From: Deltaproteobacteria bacterium
GTDB lineage: Bacteria > Desulfobacterota > DSM-4660 > Desulfatiglandales > HGW-15
Direction: 5' to 3'
Assembly (NCBI GenBank): GCA_016926135.1
Contig: JAFGPH010000327.1
Location: 1 to 15,924, forward strand
DNA: 15,924 nucleotides
The translations under genes were made by a program, and so were the position numbers. The notes beneath the pieces are model-generated. The model saw nothing but the letters and a program-made list of their open reading frames with translations, searched no databases and had not been told where the DNA came from. Shown one piece after another: positions 7,337 to 15,924 of the stretch. Every line of letters begins with the position of its first letter. Position 1 is the stretch's first letter.

Positions 7337-9856
7337 ATGGCCGCATTCGGAGAAGACCTGGAGAGTCAGAGGACGGGCTGCAATGACCATCGTACCGGCG
7401 ATAGCGTCGAAACCCTGCGCCGGGCCATCATGGACAATCTCTACTATCGCGAGGCCAGGTTGCCGGCTACGGCTACACGCAACGACTGGTACCTGGCCCT
7501 GGCCTACACGGTGCGCGACCGTATCATCAGCCGCTGGATCAAAACCATTGAAGCCATCGTGAGAGAGGATATGCGGGTGGTGAGCTATTTCTCGGCCGAA
7601 TTCCTGATGGGTCCCCAACTCGTCAACAATATGATCAATCTGGGAATCTATGAGGAGATGCGGCAGGCTGCGACCGAGCTGGGGCTGGATTTCGATGCCC
7701 TGATTGGGCAGGAAGAGGAACCGGGCCTGGGTAACGGCGGCCTGGGCAGGCTGGCGGCCTGCTTCATGGATTCCCTGGCCACCCTCGAAATCAGGGCGGT
7801 TGGATATGGAGTTCGTTATGAGTATGGGCTCTTTGACCAGGCCGTCAGGGACGGCTGGCAGGTGGAGATGACCGACAAATGGCTCCGTCTGGGGAACCCC
7901 TGGGAAATCGAGCGGCCGGAGATCGCCTACGAGGTGAACCTGGGCGGGCATACGGAATCCTACCATGATCGTGAGGGCAGGTACCGGGTGCGATGGGTTC
8001 CCCACCAGGTCGTCAAGGGCGTGGCGTATGACACCCCGATCCTCGGCTACGGGGTCCCTTCCGTCAACCTGCTCCGGCTGTGGAGCGCTCAGGCCGTGGA
8101 GTCTTTCGATTTCCAGGCCTTCAACGTGGGGGACTACTATGGCGCCGTGGACGAAAAGATGGCCTCCGAGACCATCTCCAAGGTCCTCTATCCCAATGAC
8201 GAACCGGCCACGGGAAAGGTCCTGCGACTCGCGCAGCAGTATTTCTTTGTCTCCTGTTCCCTGCAGGACCTGATCCGTTTTCAACTCCTGTCGGGCAACA
8301 AGCTGGATACCTTCCACGAGTGGAACGCCATCCAGCTCAACGACACCCACCCTTCCATTGCCGTGGCGGAGTTGATGAGGCTCCTCGTGGATGAGCACTT
8401 CATGGAATGGGACGAAGCCTGGCACATCACCCGGAATACCTTTGCCTATACCAATCACACCCTGCTCCCGGAGGCCCTGGAGAAATGGCCCCTGCCTCTT
8501 TTCCGGCAGGTCCTTCCGAGGCACCTGGAAATCATCTACGAGATCAACCACCGCTTTCTCGAGGAGGTGCGGCAGAAGGTTCCGGATGACGGAGAGCGGG
8601 CGGCGCGCCTCTCCATCATTGACGAAAGGGGAGAGAAATTCGTGCGTATGGCCCACCTGGCAAGTGTGGGGAGTTATGCCATCAACGGGGTTGCCGGACT
8701 CCATTCGGATCTTGTGAGAAAGACGATCCTTCGCGACTTTTACGAGTACTGGCCGGAGAAATTCCACAATGTGACCAATGGGGTCACCCCGCGACGATGG
8801 ATGGTTCTCAGCAACCCGCGGCAGACAGAACTGATCACAGGCAAAATCGGGGATCGGTGGATCAGCCATCTCGAGGACAACCTGAACGAACTGGAGTCGT
8901 ATGCGGAGAACGGGGAGTTCCGGAGGAGATGGCAGGGGGTCAAGAGGGAAAACAAGCGGCACCTGGCATCCATCATCAGGGAGCGGACAGGGGTCGTCGT
9001 GAACCCGGATACCCTCTTCGACATTCAGGTGAAGCGCATTCATGAATACAAGCGGCAACACCTGAACGTGCTCCATGTCGTCACCCTGTTTAACAGGCTG
9101 AAGCAGGATCCAAACCTGGTGATCACGCCTCGGACGGTGATCTTCGGGGGGAAGTCTGCCCCCGGGTATTTCATGGCCAAGCTGATCATCAAGCTAATCA
9201 ACTCGGTGGCCGAGGTGGTCAACAGCGATGGGGATGTGGCAGGACGTCTCAAGGTGGTGTTTTTCCCTGATTTCAACGTCAAGAACGCCCACCACATCTA
9301 TCCGGCGGCCGATCTCTCCGAACAGATTTCCACGGCAGGCAAAGAGGCGTCGGGCACAGGGAACATGAAGTTCTCCATGAACGGGGCCCTGACCATCGGC
9401 ACGCTGGACGGCGCCAACGTCGAGATCCGGGAGGAGGTGGGTGCCGAGAACTTCTTCCTGTTCGGCATGACCGCCGAGGAGGTGAATGACGTGAAGGTCA
9501 GGGGATATCATCCCCGTGGGTGCTATGAGGCCAACGCGGATTTGAGGGATGCGATAGACCTCATCGGCTCCGGCTTTTTCTCGGCCGGCGATCCAAACCT
9601 GTTCAAGCCCCTTGTGGACTCCCTCCTCAACCACGACGAGTATATGCTCCTGGCGGATTATCCGTCTTACATGGAGTGCCAGCAGAGGGTGAGCGATGCG
9701 TACGGGGACCAGGAGAAGTGGACTCGCATGTCCATCCTGAACGTGTCACGGATGGGCAAGTTCTCGTCGGATCGCTCCATACGGGAGTACAGTGAGAAGA
9801 TCTGGAGGGTGGAACCGGTTCCCGTCTCCCTGGATGAGGGCGAAGAGGCGGTCTGA
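7337..9856 (+). CDS. glgP: Glycogen/alpha-glucan phosphorylase
   Basis: Phosphorolyses terminal alpha-1,4 bonds of glycogen or maltodextrin to glucose 1-phosphate, using pyridoxal phosphate. The 839 residues are close to the GT35 family length (about 800-840). SYFSAEFLMGPQLVNN, GLGNGGLGRLAACFMDSLATL and YEYGLFDQ mark the N-terminal half. NDTHPSIAVAELMRLL, NHTLLPEALEKWP, NGVTPRRWM and DIQVKRIHEYKRQ follow. EASGTGNMKFSMNGALTIGTLDGANVE contains the PLP Schiff-base lysine, Lys678. There are about 40 extra residues before the conserved NLYYREARLP segment; whether they carry an allosteric site cannot be told. GGGAGGAG (7324-7331) lies 5 bases before the ATG. Bacterial glycogen and maltodextrin phosphorylases are hard to separate by eye; the adjacent debranching enzyme supports glycogen as substrate. 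Confidence 0.96.
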   Translation: MAAFGEDLESQRTGCNDHRTGDSVETLRRAIMDNLYYREARLPATATRNDWYLALAYTVRDRIISRWIKTIEAIVREDMRVVSYFSAEFLMGPQLVNNMINLGIYEEMRQAATELGLDFDALIGQEEEPGLGNGGLGRLAACFMDSLATLEIRAVGYGVRYEYGLFDQAVRDGWQVEMTDKWLRLGNPWEIERPEIAYEVNLGGHTESYHDREGRYRVRWVPHQVVKGVAYDTPILGYGVPSVNLLRLWSAQAVESFDFQAFNVGDYYGAVDEKMASETISKVLYPNDEPATGKVLRLAQQYFFVSCSLQDLIRFQLLSGNKLDTFHEWNAIQLNDTHPSIAVAELMRLLVDEHFMEWDEAWHITRNTFAYTNHTLLPEALEKWPLPLFRQVLPRHLEIIYEINHRFLEEVRQKVPDDGERAARLSIIDERGEKFVRMAHLASVGSYAINGVAGLHSDLVRKTILRDFYEYWPEKFHNVTNGVTPRRWMVLSNPRQTELITGKIGDRWISHLEDNLNELESYAENGEFRRRWQGVKRENKRHLASIIRERTGVVVNPDTLFDIQVKRIHEYKRQHLNVLHVVTLFNRLKQDPNLVITPRTVIFGGKSAPGYFMAKLIIKLINSVAEVVNSDGDVAGRLKVVFFPDFNVKNAHHIYPAADLSEQISTAGKEASGTGNMKFSMNGALTIGTLDGANVEIREEVGAENFFLFGMTAEEVNDVKVRGYHPRGCYEANADLRDAIDLIGSGFFSAGDPNLFKPLVDSLLNHDEYMLLADYPSYMECQQRVSDAYGDQEKWTRMSILNVSRMGKFSSDRSIREYSEKIWRVEPVPVSLDEGEEAV

Positions 9857-9888
9857 GGGGCAGAGCACGGAAAGGTGCAAGGAACAAG

Positions 9889-9909
9889 GTGAGGGGAAGA
9901 GAAGAAAAC
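9889..9909 (+). promoter_or_regulatory. Two competing starts for glgX: GTG 9889 or ATG 9910
   Basis: The reading frame can start at GTG 9889 (AAGGA at 9879-9883, 5-base spacer) or at ATG 9910 (purine-rich GAGGGGAAGAGAAG at 9891-9904). The seven extra codons of the GTG start encode RGREEN-like residues that are really the ribosome binding purine tract read as protein. This favours ATG 9910. Confidence 0.45.
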
Positions 9910-11988
9910 ATGGCAGAATACAGGACACGATCGGGATGGAGGTATCCGCCAGGCGCGAAGGTTGACCCGGAGGGGGTCAATTTCTCCGTCTTCAGCCGGC
10001 ATGCCACCCAGGTGGAGTTGCGCCTGTACGAGGACGCCAGGAGTCCTGACCCGTTCCAGGTGGTCCGACTCGACCCTGAAGAGAACCGGACCTTCTTCTT
10101 CTGGCATGTCTACGTGGAGGGGCTGAGGCCGGGGGTGCTCTACACCTGGCGCGTGGACGGCCCGGGGAACACGAAGGTGACCGGATTTCGTTTCGACCGG
10201 GAGAAGGACCTGCTGGATCCCTGGGCAAGGGCCGTTTCAGAGGCCCTGTGGGACCGCCAACTTGCCAGCCGGCCCGGGGACAACGCGGCTTCCTCCATGC
10301 GGGCCATCGTGGTGGAAGAGGACTACGACTGGGAAGGGGACGAACCCCTCCGTCACCGGCCGGAGGAGGCCATGATCTGTGAACTCCACGTGGGAGGCTT
10401 TACATCCCACCCCTCCTCACGGGTAATCCACCCTGGGACCTTTTCGGGCCTGGTGGAGAAGATCCCCTACCTCAGGGAACTGGGGATCACTGCCGTGGAA
10501 CTCATGCCCGTCATGGCCTTCGACCCCCAAGCCCTCCCCGAGACCTCCGCTGCCATGGGGCTTTCCAATTACTGGGGGTACAGTACCCACAGTTTTTTCA
10601 GTCCCCATCCCGGATATGGTTCGACCCGCGACGCGGGAACGCTCCTCCGGGAGTTCCGAGACATGGTGAAGGCCCTGCACAAGGCCGATATCAGCGTTAT
10701 CCTCGACGTGGTCCTCAACCATACGGCCGAGGCGGGTGCAGATGGGCCCACCATCCATTTCAAGGGAATCGCCAACGAGGTCTTCTATCACCTGGATCCC
10801 CTGGATCGGCGCATCTACCGGGATTATACCGGCTGCGGCAATACGGTGAACTGCAATCACCCCGTGGTGAGCTCGTTTCTTATCTCCTGTCTGGAGTACT
10901 GGGTCAAGGTGATGCATGTGGACGGATTACGCTTCGACCTGGCGAGCGCCCTCGGCCGGGGGGAAGACGGCGAGCCCATGCACAATGCGCCGATCCTGTG
11001 GAACATCGAGTTCTCGGACGACCTGGCGCGCACCCCCATTATCGCAGAGGCATGGGATGCGGGTGGCCTTTACCAGGTTGGCGGGTTTCCGGGCTTCCGG
11101 TGGGCCGAGTGGAACGGTCGATATCGGGATGTGATCCGCAGGTTCGTCCGAGGGGACAAGGGCCTGGTGAGTGAGGTGGCGACCCGCTTAAGTGGGAGCA
11201 GTGACCTCTACCAGCACCAGGGCCGGCTCCCGATTAACAGCATCAACTTCGTGACGTGCCACGACGGCTTTACCCTGCACGATCTGGTCAGTTACAATGA
11301 AAAGCGCAACGAAGCCAACGGCGAGGACAACCGGGACGGGATGGACGAGAACCTGAGCTGGAACTGTGGCATGGAGGGAGAGGCAGCCGATCCCAAGATC
11401 CTGGCCCTCAGGAGCAGACAGGCCAGGAATTTCATGGTGATCCTGCTCCTCAGCCAGGGGGTGCCCATGCTGCTCGCGGGGGACGAGGTGCTTCGGACCC
11501 AGCAGGGAAACAACAATGCCTATTGCCAGGACAACGAGCTGAGCTGGTTCGACTGGACCCTGACGGAGACGAACCGGGACATGCTCCGTTTTGTGCGGGA
11601 GATGATCGCGTTTCGAAAACGCCACCCGTGCCTCCAGAGGAGGCACTTCCTGAGGGGGCTCAGGCTGGAAGGTCAGAGACTTCCGGATGTGACCTGGCAC
11701 GGTCTCAATCTGAACGAGCCGCTCTGGAGCGACCCGAACGCCCGGGTCCTTGCCTACACCCTTGGGGGGCTCGCCCCGGAGGAAGGGGATCTGCACATCG
11801 TGCTCAACATGTCGGAAGACTCACTGGTGTGCCCCTTCCCCGAGGTTGCCGGCCGTAGGTGGCGCCTCGTCGTCGATACGTCCCGACCTTCGCCGGATGA
11901 TATCCATGGGCAAGGAAGCGGTCCCCTGATCACGACCGGTGCCTGTCCGGTTCATGCCCGCAGCGTTGTGGTGCTTGAGAGCTTCTAG
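9910..11988 (+). CDS. glgX: Glycogen debranching enzyme (GH13 isoamylase/GlgX type)
   Basis: Hydrolyses alpha-1,6 branch points of glycogen or phosphorylase limit dextrin, allowing phosphorylase to continue. From ATG 9910 the protein has 692 residues, near the usual 650-720. An N-terminal CBM48-like beta domain (GAKVDPEGVNFSVFSRHATQ) precedes the GH13 barrel. The four GH13 regions are present: DVVLNH (266-271), GLRFDLA with Arg341 and nucleophile Asp343, AEAWD with acid/base Glu380, and VTCHDG with His451-Asp452. NYWGYSTHSFFSPHPGYG and YNEKRNEANGEDNRDG are typical of the GlgX/TreX subfamily rather than branching enzyme or pullulanase. The gap to glgP is 53 bases with no clear terminator, suggesting one transcript. 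The branch-length preference (phosphorylase-limit or longer chains) cannot be read from sequence. Confidence 0.94.
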   Translation: MAEYRTRSGWRYPPGAKVDPEGVNFSVFSRHATQVELRLYEDARSPDPFQVVRLDPEENRTFFFWHVYVEGLRPGVLYTWRVDGPGNTKVTGFRFDREKDLLDPWARAVSEALWDRQLASRPGDNAASSMRAIVVEEDYDWEGDEPLRHRPEEAMICELHVGGFTSHPSSRVIHPGTFSGLVEKIPYLRELGITAVELMPVMAFDPQALPETSAAMGLSNYWGYSTHSFFSPHPGYGSTRDAGTLLREFRDMVKALHKADISVILDVVLNHTAEAGADGPTIHFKGIANEVFYHLDPLDRRIYRDYTGCGNTVNCNHPVVSSFLISCLEYWVKVMHVDGLRFDLASALGRGEDGEPMHNAPILWNIEFSDDLARTPIIAEAWDAGGLYQVGGFPGFRWAEWNGRYRDVIRRFVRGDKGLVSEVATRLSGSSDLYQHQGRLPINSINFVTCHDGFTLHDLVSYNEKRNEANGEDNRDGMDENLSWNCGMEGEAADPKILALRSRQARNFMVILLLSQGVPMLLAGDEVLRTQQGNNNAYCQDNELSWFDWTLTETNRDMLRFVREMIAFRKRHPCLQRRHFLRGLRLEGQRLPDVTWHGLNLNEPLWSDPNARVLAYTLGGLAPEEGDLHIVLNMSEDSLVCPFPEVAGRRWRLVVDTSRPSPDDIHGQGSGPLITTGACPVHARSVVVLESF

Positions 11989-12105
11989 TTCCGTGTCTCA
12001 ACGGATCCTTTACAACGTCCGTGTGTACTCAGGGCGGTCGGGGGGTGGTCTCTCAGGACCGCAACTCATGGGTACAGAAACGGTCAGGGACGTGATGGCC
12101 TTGGC

Positions 12106-15100
12106 ATGAAAACGACGGTCGGCAAACGCACGAAGGCGTTGAGATGGATCCCGGTTTCCCTGGGGATCCTGGTCATTCTGGTCCTGGGATTCCTCGCCCT
12201 GGCCCCACGGCTCATCCATATGGAGTCCGTTCGGGACAGGGTTGTCAGGCTCCTTTCCGACAAAGTGGGAGTGGAGGCCGACCTCCGGAAATTGGAACTC
12301 TCCTACCTGCCCCTGCCGCACATCGAGGTGGAGCACGCAAAGATCACCCTTCCCAGAGGAGGCAGCGGAACCCTCGGCTCCCTGAGCATCTATCCCAGAA
12401 TCCTCCCCCTCCTTCGGGGAAAGGCGGAGATCTCCAGGATAGAAGTCAGGTCGCCGGAGCTGAAGATCCCTCTTCCAAAGGGAAAGGAGGATGGCCCTGC
12501 CGGGGTTCCGATCCATCTTGCCCTGGCGCCACTGGTCCTTGGCGAACCGGACCTGGAACTGGAAGTGAGCGACGGAAGGCTCGAACTGGTCCGGGAGGGG
12601 CTCCCTTCCATTTCCTTCCGGGATATTGCCCTGGAGGTTGTGCTTCCCCCCGAAGGTCTCACCTTCCGGGTGTCCTGTGCCTCCACCCTGTGGCAGGGGT
12701 TCTCCTTCAACGGGCATCTGGATGTTCAGACATTCAGGGGGGACGGCCAGGTGGAGGTGCACGGGTTTCAGCCCCAACGGCTCGTGGAGTCTATGATCCC
12801 GGAGAATTCTCTCCGGCTGGAAGACTCCATGCTCGACCTGGGCGCAACGGTCAAGATGGATGGGCTCAGGAGCCTTCAGGCGCAGATCCAGGGTTCTCTC
12901 CCCGAGGTGACCGTGATCCGGAAAGGCCGGAGGACCACCATCAGGGCCGGCCGGTTCACCGGCTCTGCCGGGACGGGGGAGGAGGGGATCCGGTTCTCCC
13001 TGAAGGAGCTGACCCTCGATAAACCCCGGCTCGGAGTCACGGGGGAACTCATCCTGGGGGGAGGAGAAAAACCCGTCAGGATGCAGCTTGAGGGCAAGGA
13101 AGTGGATGTCGTCTCTCTCAGGGAAACCGCCCTTTCCCTGGCCGGCGATGATCCTGACGTGGCCGGGGTGTTCAACGTCCTGAGGGGAGGCAGGGCCCCG
13201 ACGGTGACGTTTCAGTCCGAGGGAAGGAGCCTGGAGGAGTTGCTCGACCTGGACCGCATGGTCATTGCCGGGCGAATGGAAGAAGGAAGGATCTTCGTGC
13301 CGGGTGCCGATCTGGATCTCCAGGACGTGAAGGGTCAGGCGGTTATCCGAGAAGGGACCCTGGAAGGGACCGATCTTGAGGCGCGTTATGGAAACAGCAC
13401 AGGGCGGGACGGGAAGATGGGTCTGGGTCTCCAGGGAGGCAACGGGCCCTTTCATCTCGACATCGAGCTCGATGCGGATCTCGCCCAGGTCCCACCCATA
13501 CTCAAACGGTTTGTAGAAAACAAGGCCTTCCTGAGCGAACTGGAAAGAATCCGTGATCTGAAGGGAAGCGCAAAGGGAAAGCTGGTTCTCGGGGAGGAGA
13601 CGGCCGACATACGGGCCAGGGTGGAGGTCCATGAGTTCATTCTGACGGCCAGGCACGAAAGCTTTCCCTATCCGATCGAAGTGCGGGGAGGGCACTACTT
13701 CTACGAGGGGACAACCTCCAGGGTCAGGGATCTCAGGTACCGGGCGGGAAAATCGTCTGTGTCGAGTTTTTCAGGGAGCATCGAATGGAAGGAAATTCCT
13801 GCGATGGAGATGGAGTTCAGGGATGCCAGGTTCTGCCTTGAAGAGGTTTTCCCCTGGCTGACCGCCCAACCTCTCGTCCAAGGGTTTCTCCAACACATCC
13901 GGTCCTTGAAGGGAACCCTTGTGCTCCACCGGGGCCATGTCAAGGGCCCGCTCCATACACCCGAGAAATTGCGGTTCCAGGTGAGCGGCGAAATCCTGGA
14001 CATCAGCGGTGAGACGAAGCTGCACCCCTGGCCCGTGGGGTTGCAGAGAGGAAAATTCGAGGCGGATCAGGAAAAGATCCAGTTCCAGGAGGTCCAGGCA
14101 GGCATTCTGGACACTTCGTTGAACGTTACGGGAAATCTTGGCCCCCTGAGGGGCCTTCAGAAGGCGGAGTTGGATTTTGCGGGAGAAATCGGGGTCCGGA
14201 CCATAGAGGAGTTCACCCGTTTTTCCTGGAGGGGACGGCAAGTCCATGTGCGTTCCGTCCTCTCTCTGGAGCCCATGCATCTCACATGGGATGGCGAGAA
14301 ATCGCTCGCCCTTCAGGGAGTGGCGAGCGTCCGCGACGGGCCTTCCATCACCTTGGATATCCGCCGGGAGCCCGGCCGCTGGCTGATCAACAGAATCCTT
14401 CTCCAAGACAAAGACTCCAATGCCGATTTGTCCCTCCGGCTCACGGATCGAGAGATGACCCTGTCCTTCTCGGGCAAACTGAACGAGGCCACCATGGACA
14501 GGATCTTTCCGGGTTATGAATCGCAGTACGGGTGGGTAGAAGGTGATTTTCAGGTGCACCTCGTTCAGGATCGCCCCCAGGAGTCCTGGGCGCGGGGAAG
14601 GGTGGAGGCGGACGACTTCTCCGTGCTTCACTTTCTCCCGCAGCACGTGGAGATTGACAGGATTGCCCTCCAGGCGGAGCAGAGGCGGGTGGAGGTGGAA
14701 ACCGCAGTTTTTGTATGGGCAGAGACCCGATTCTCGGCAGGCGGTTCTCTGGAGATGAAGCCGGAGGGACTCGTCGTGGACTTGGACTTCTATTCATCGA
14801 TCCTCAATTGGGAGCAGATCAAGCCCTATTTGCCGGCAAGGGGGAAGAAAGAGCCCGGCAAGGAAAGAAAGGGGGCCTTTGACGTCCCTTTCCGCGGAGA
14901 GGTTCGCCTTCATTCTGACCGCCTCACTGCCGGGGGGTTCACCTGGAGCTCATTGAAGGCGGGTGCCCTCTTCAGCCCCAAGAGGGTGGAGGCCAGGGTT
15001 ACGGAGGCGAAGGTGTGCGGGATCTCCACGCTGGGATCCGTCGTTGTCAGCCCCGGGGGGTTGTCCTTCCGGTTTGACGCCATGGCCGACGATCACGACG

Positions 15101-15729
15101 TCCTCCCCTCGATCGACTGCCTTACCCAGGGGAAAAGGAAGGCCACGGGCGAGTTTGACCTGAAAGCGGAGATCCGGGGAGAGGGGAAGGAGGAGGAACT
15201 GCTCCGTTCACTCCGGGGCAGCGTGGACTTTTCCGCGCAGAAGGGCAGGATTCAGGAGCACATCCTTTTTGCGAGGATCCTCTCCTTCCTCAACGTTACG
15301 GAGATCCTGGCAGGAAGGGTTCCGGACATTGGAAAGGAAGGGATCGGCTATGACCGTGTCTCCGTCAAAGGCGAGATTCGGAACGGTGTGTTTGTACCCA
15401 AGGAGGCGGTCTTCGATGGGGTGGACATGGAGATCGGCTTTGAGGGGCAGGTCAACCTGGTGGACCGGACGATCGACGGAAGAATGCTCGTGGCCCCTTT
15501 CCGGACAGTGGATCGCATCGTCAAATTCATCCCCCTGGTGAGGACGATCCTGGGTGGAACACTCGTCTCCATCCCCGTCAAGGTGTCTGGGCCCATCGAT
15601 GATCCGAAACTCACTCCCCTGGACCCGTCTGCAGTCGGCGCCGGCCTGGTGAACATGATGAAGAGGACGTTCAGCCTGCCCGTTCAGATCTTTAACCCCC
15701 TCATCCACAAGCAGGAAAAGGGAGGTTGA
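12106..15729 (+). CDS. Large AsmA-like membrane-anchored envelope protein
   Basis: A 1207-residue protein with a short basic N-terminus (MKTTVGKRTKALR) and one hydrophobic segment at about 14-34, an uncleaved signal anchor, followed by a long region with no further clear membrane segment. The rest alternates short beta-strand-like stretches with glycines and charged residues, as in AsmA, TamB and YhdP. The opening (SVRDRVVRLLSDKVGVEADLRKLELSYLPLPHIEVEHAKI) resembles the AsmA N-terminal domain. Residues ~1055-1190 (FARILSFLNVTEILAGR, then DGVDMEIGFEGQVNLVDRTI, then VSIPVKVSGPIDDPKLTPLDP) resemble the AsmA-like C-terminal domain. Relatives are proposed to form long grooves for phospholipid transfer between inner and outer membranes. 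That role is inferred from the family only. No strong ribosome binding site precedes ATG 12106. It follows glgX after 117 bases and precedes an ABC ATPase by 12. Confidence 0.8.
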   Translation: MKTTVGKRTKALRWIPVSLGILVILVLGFLALAPRLIHMESVRDRVVRLLSDKVGVEADLRKLELSYLPLPHIEVEHAKITLPRGGSGTLGSLSIYPRILPLLRGKAEISRIEVRSPELKIPLPKGKEDGPAGVPIHLALAPLVLGEPDLELEVSDGRLELVREGLPSISFRDIALEVVLPPEGLTFRVSCASTLWQGFSFNGHLDVQTFRGDGQVEVHGFQPQRLVESMIPENSLRLEDSMLDLGATVKMDGLRSLQAQIQGSLPEVTVIRKGRRTTIRAGRFTGSAGTGEEGIRFSLKELTLDKPRLGVTGELILGGGEKPVRMQLEGKEVDVVSLRETALSLAGDDPDVAGVFNVLRGGRAPTVTFQSEGRSLEELLDLDRMVIAGRMEEGRIFVPGADLDLQDVKGQAVIREGTLEGTDLEARYGNSTGRDGKMGLGLQGGNGPFHLDIELDADLAQVPPILKRFVENKAFLSELERIRDLKGSAKGKLVLGEETADIRARVEVHEFILTARHESFPYPIEVRGGHYFYEGTTSRVRDLRYRAGKSSVSSFSGSIEWKEIPAMEMEFRDARFCLEEVFPWLTAQPLVQGFLQHIRSLKGTLVLHRGHVKGPLHTPEKLRFQVSGEILDISGETKLHPWPVGLQRGKFEADQEKIQFQEVQAGILDTSLNVTGNLGPLRGLQKAELDFAGEIGVRTIEEFTRFSWRGRQVHVRSVLSLEPMHLTWDGEKSLALQGVASVRDGPSITLDIRREPGRWLINRILLQDKDSNADLSLRLTDREMTLSFSGKLNEATMDRIFPGYESQYGWVEGDFQVHLVQDRPQESWARGRVEADDFSVLHFLPQHVEIDRIALQAEQRRVEVETAVFVWAETRFSAGGSLEMKPEGLVVDLDFYSSILNWEQIKPYLPARGKKEPGKERKGAFDVPFRGEVRLHSDRLTAGGFTWSSLKAGALFSPKRVEARVTEAKVCGISTLGSVVVSPGGLSFRFDAMADDHDVLPSIDCLTQGKRKATGEFDLKAEIRGEGKEEELLRSLRGSVDFSAQKGRIQEHILFARILSFLNVTEILAGRVPDIGKEGIGYDRVSVKGEIRNGVFVPKEAVFDGVDMEIGFEGQVNLVDRTIDGRMLVAPFRTVDRIVKFIPLVRTILGGTLVSIPVKVSGPIDDPKLTPLDPSAVGAGLVNMMKRTFSLPVQIFNPLIHKQEKGG

Positions 15730-15741
15730 GACCTTCGGCCC

Positions 15742-15924
15742 ATGATCCGTTTGAGCCACGTATCCAAAAGCTTTGACGGAGGGCGATCCTACGCCGTAAA
15801 AGGCCTCTCGCTGGAGGTGGCGCAGGGCGAGACCCTGGTCCTGCTTGGATCTTCCGGGTGCGGCAAGACGACAACCCTCAAAATGATCAACCGCCTCATT
15901 GAGCCCACGGAAGGCCTTGTGGAG
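15742..15924 (+). CDS. ABC transporter ATPase, osmoprotectant (ProV/OpuCA/OsmV) type, 5' part
   Basis: The first 61 codons of an ABC-transporter ATP-binding subunit; the gene runs off the window. The sequence starts [14 protein letters not shown], with the aromatic A-loop region, then [20 protein letters not shown] containing Walker A (GSSGCGKT, residues 36-43). It continues [13 protein letters not shown], wording typical of glycine betaine/choline/carnitine importer ATPases. The Q-loop, signature motif and Walker B lie outside the window, so substrate class is inferred from this short stretch only. The ATG at 15742 is 12 bases after the asmA-like stop. No close ribosome binding site is seen; GGGAGG at 15719-15724 is about 17 bases away, so translation may be coupled to the upstream gene. 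Confidence 0.85.
   Translation, partial: MIRLSHVSKSFDGGRSYAVKGLSLEVAQGETLVLLGSSGCGKTTTLKMINRLIEPTEGLVE

Noticed and set aside
6005..9076. 1023-codon open frame on the minus strand over ackA and glgP
   Set aside because: It lies antisense to two genes with all expected motifs. Its translation is rich in Pro, Gly, His, Arg and Val with no recognisable domain, as expected from GC-rich third positions suppressing stops on the opposite strand.
12001..12062. Weak inverted repeats (ACGGA/TCCGT and GCGGTC/GACCGC) after glgX as a terminator
   Set aside because: Stems of 5-6 bp with loops of 12-17 bases and no T-tract are within chance for GC-rich DNA.
12010..13695. 561-codon open frame on the minus strand over the asmA-like gene
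   Set aside because: The composition is like the other antisense shadows. The + strand frame has a signal anchor and AsmA-like ends and runs uninterrupted for 1207 codons.

Overview
The window is a compact, GC-rich stretch of bacterial chromosome (roughly 60% G+C by eye) with ten genes, all on the + strand and separated by short gaps. It looks like a metabolic locus of a Gram-negative anaerobe. The AsmA-type envelope protein implies an outer membrane. The gene content and the octamer repeat after gpmA remind me of Desulfobacterota (the former Deltaproteobacteria), but that placement is inference and was not tested by any search.

Layout: the 3' end of a pyruvate kinase gene (1-461); 2,3-bisphosphoglycerate-dependent phosphoglycerate mutase (527-1282); an inverted-repeat element built from GGAGTNNT octamers (1276-1372); class II fructose-bisphosphate aldolase (1460-2440); a spacer with a small hairpin and a palindromic GTTCGCCCTGAG-type repeat (2442-2511); a plant-type 6-phosphofructokinase (2610-3899); phosphate acetyltransferase (3928-6030) and acetate kinase (6038-7258), 7 bases apart; glycogen phosphorylase (7337-9856); glycogen debranching enzyme (9910-11988); a 1207-residue AsmA-like membrane-anchored protein (12106-15729); and the first 61 codons of an osmoprotectant-type ABC transporter ATPase (15742 to the window end).

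The first eight genes form a coherent catabolic set. Debranching enzyme and phosphorylase release glucose 1-phosphate from glycogen. Phosphofructokinase, aldolase, phosphoglycerate mutase and pyruvate kinase are steps of the Embden-Meyerhof pathway. Pta and AckA convert acetyl-CoA to acetate with ATP formation. Phosphoglucomutase, glucose-6-phosphate isomerase, triose-phosphate isomerase, GAPDH, phosphoglycerate kinase, enolase and a pyruvate-to-acetyl-CoA enzyme are not in the window. The last two genes belong to a different theme (envelope and transport) and follow a 117-base gap.

I found no CRISPR array, tRNA, rRNA, transposase, phage gene or toxin-antitoxin pair, and no gene-free gap longer than 300 bases. 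All genes except AsmA belong to well-known families, and I see no convincing undescribed system. The points most worth a second look are the clustering itself, the mixed active-site signature of the phosphofructokinase, and the two intergenic repeat elements.
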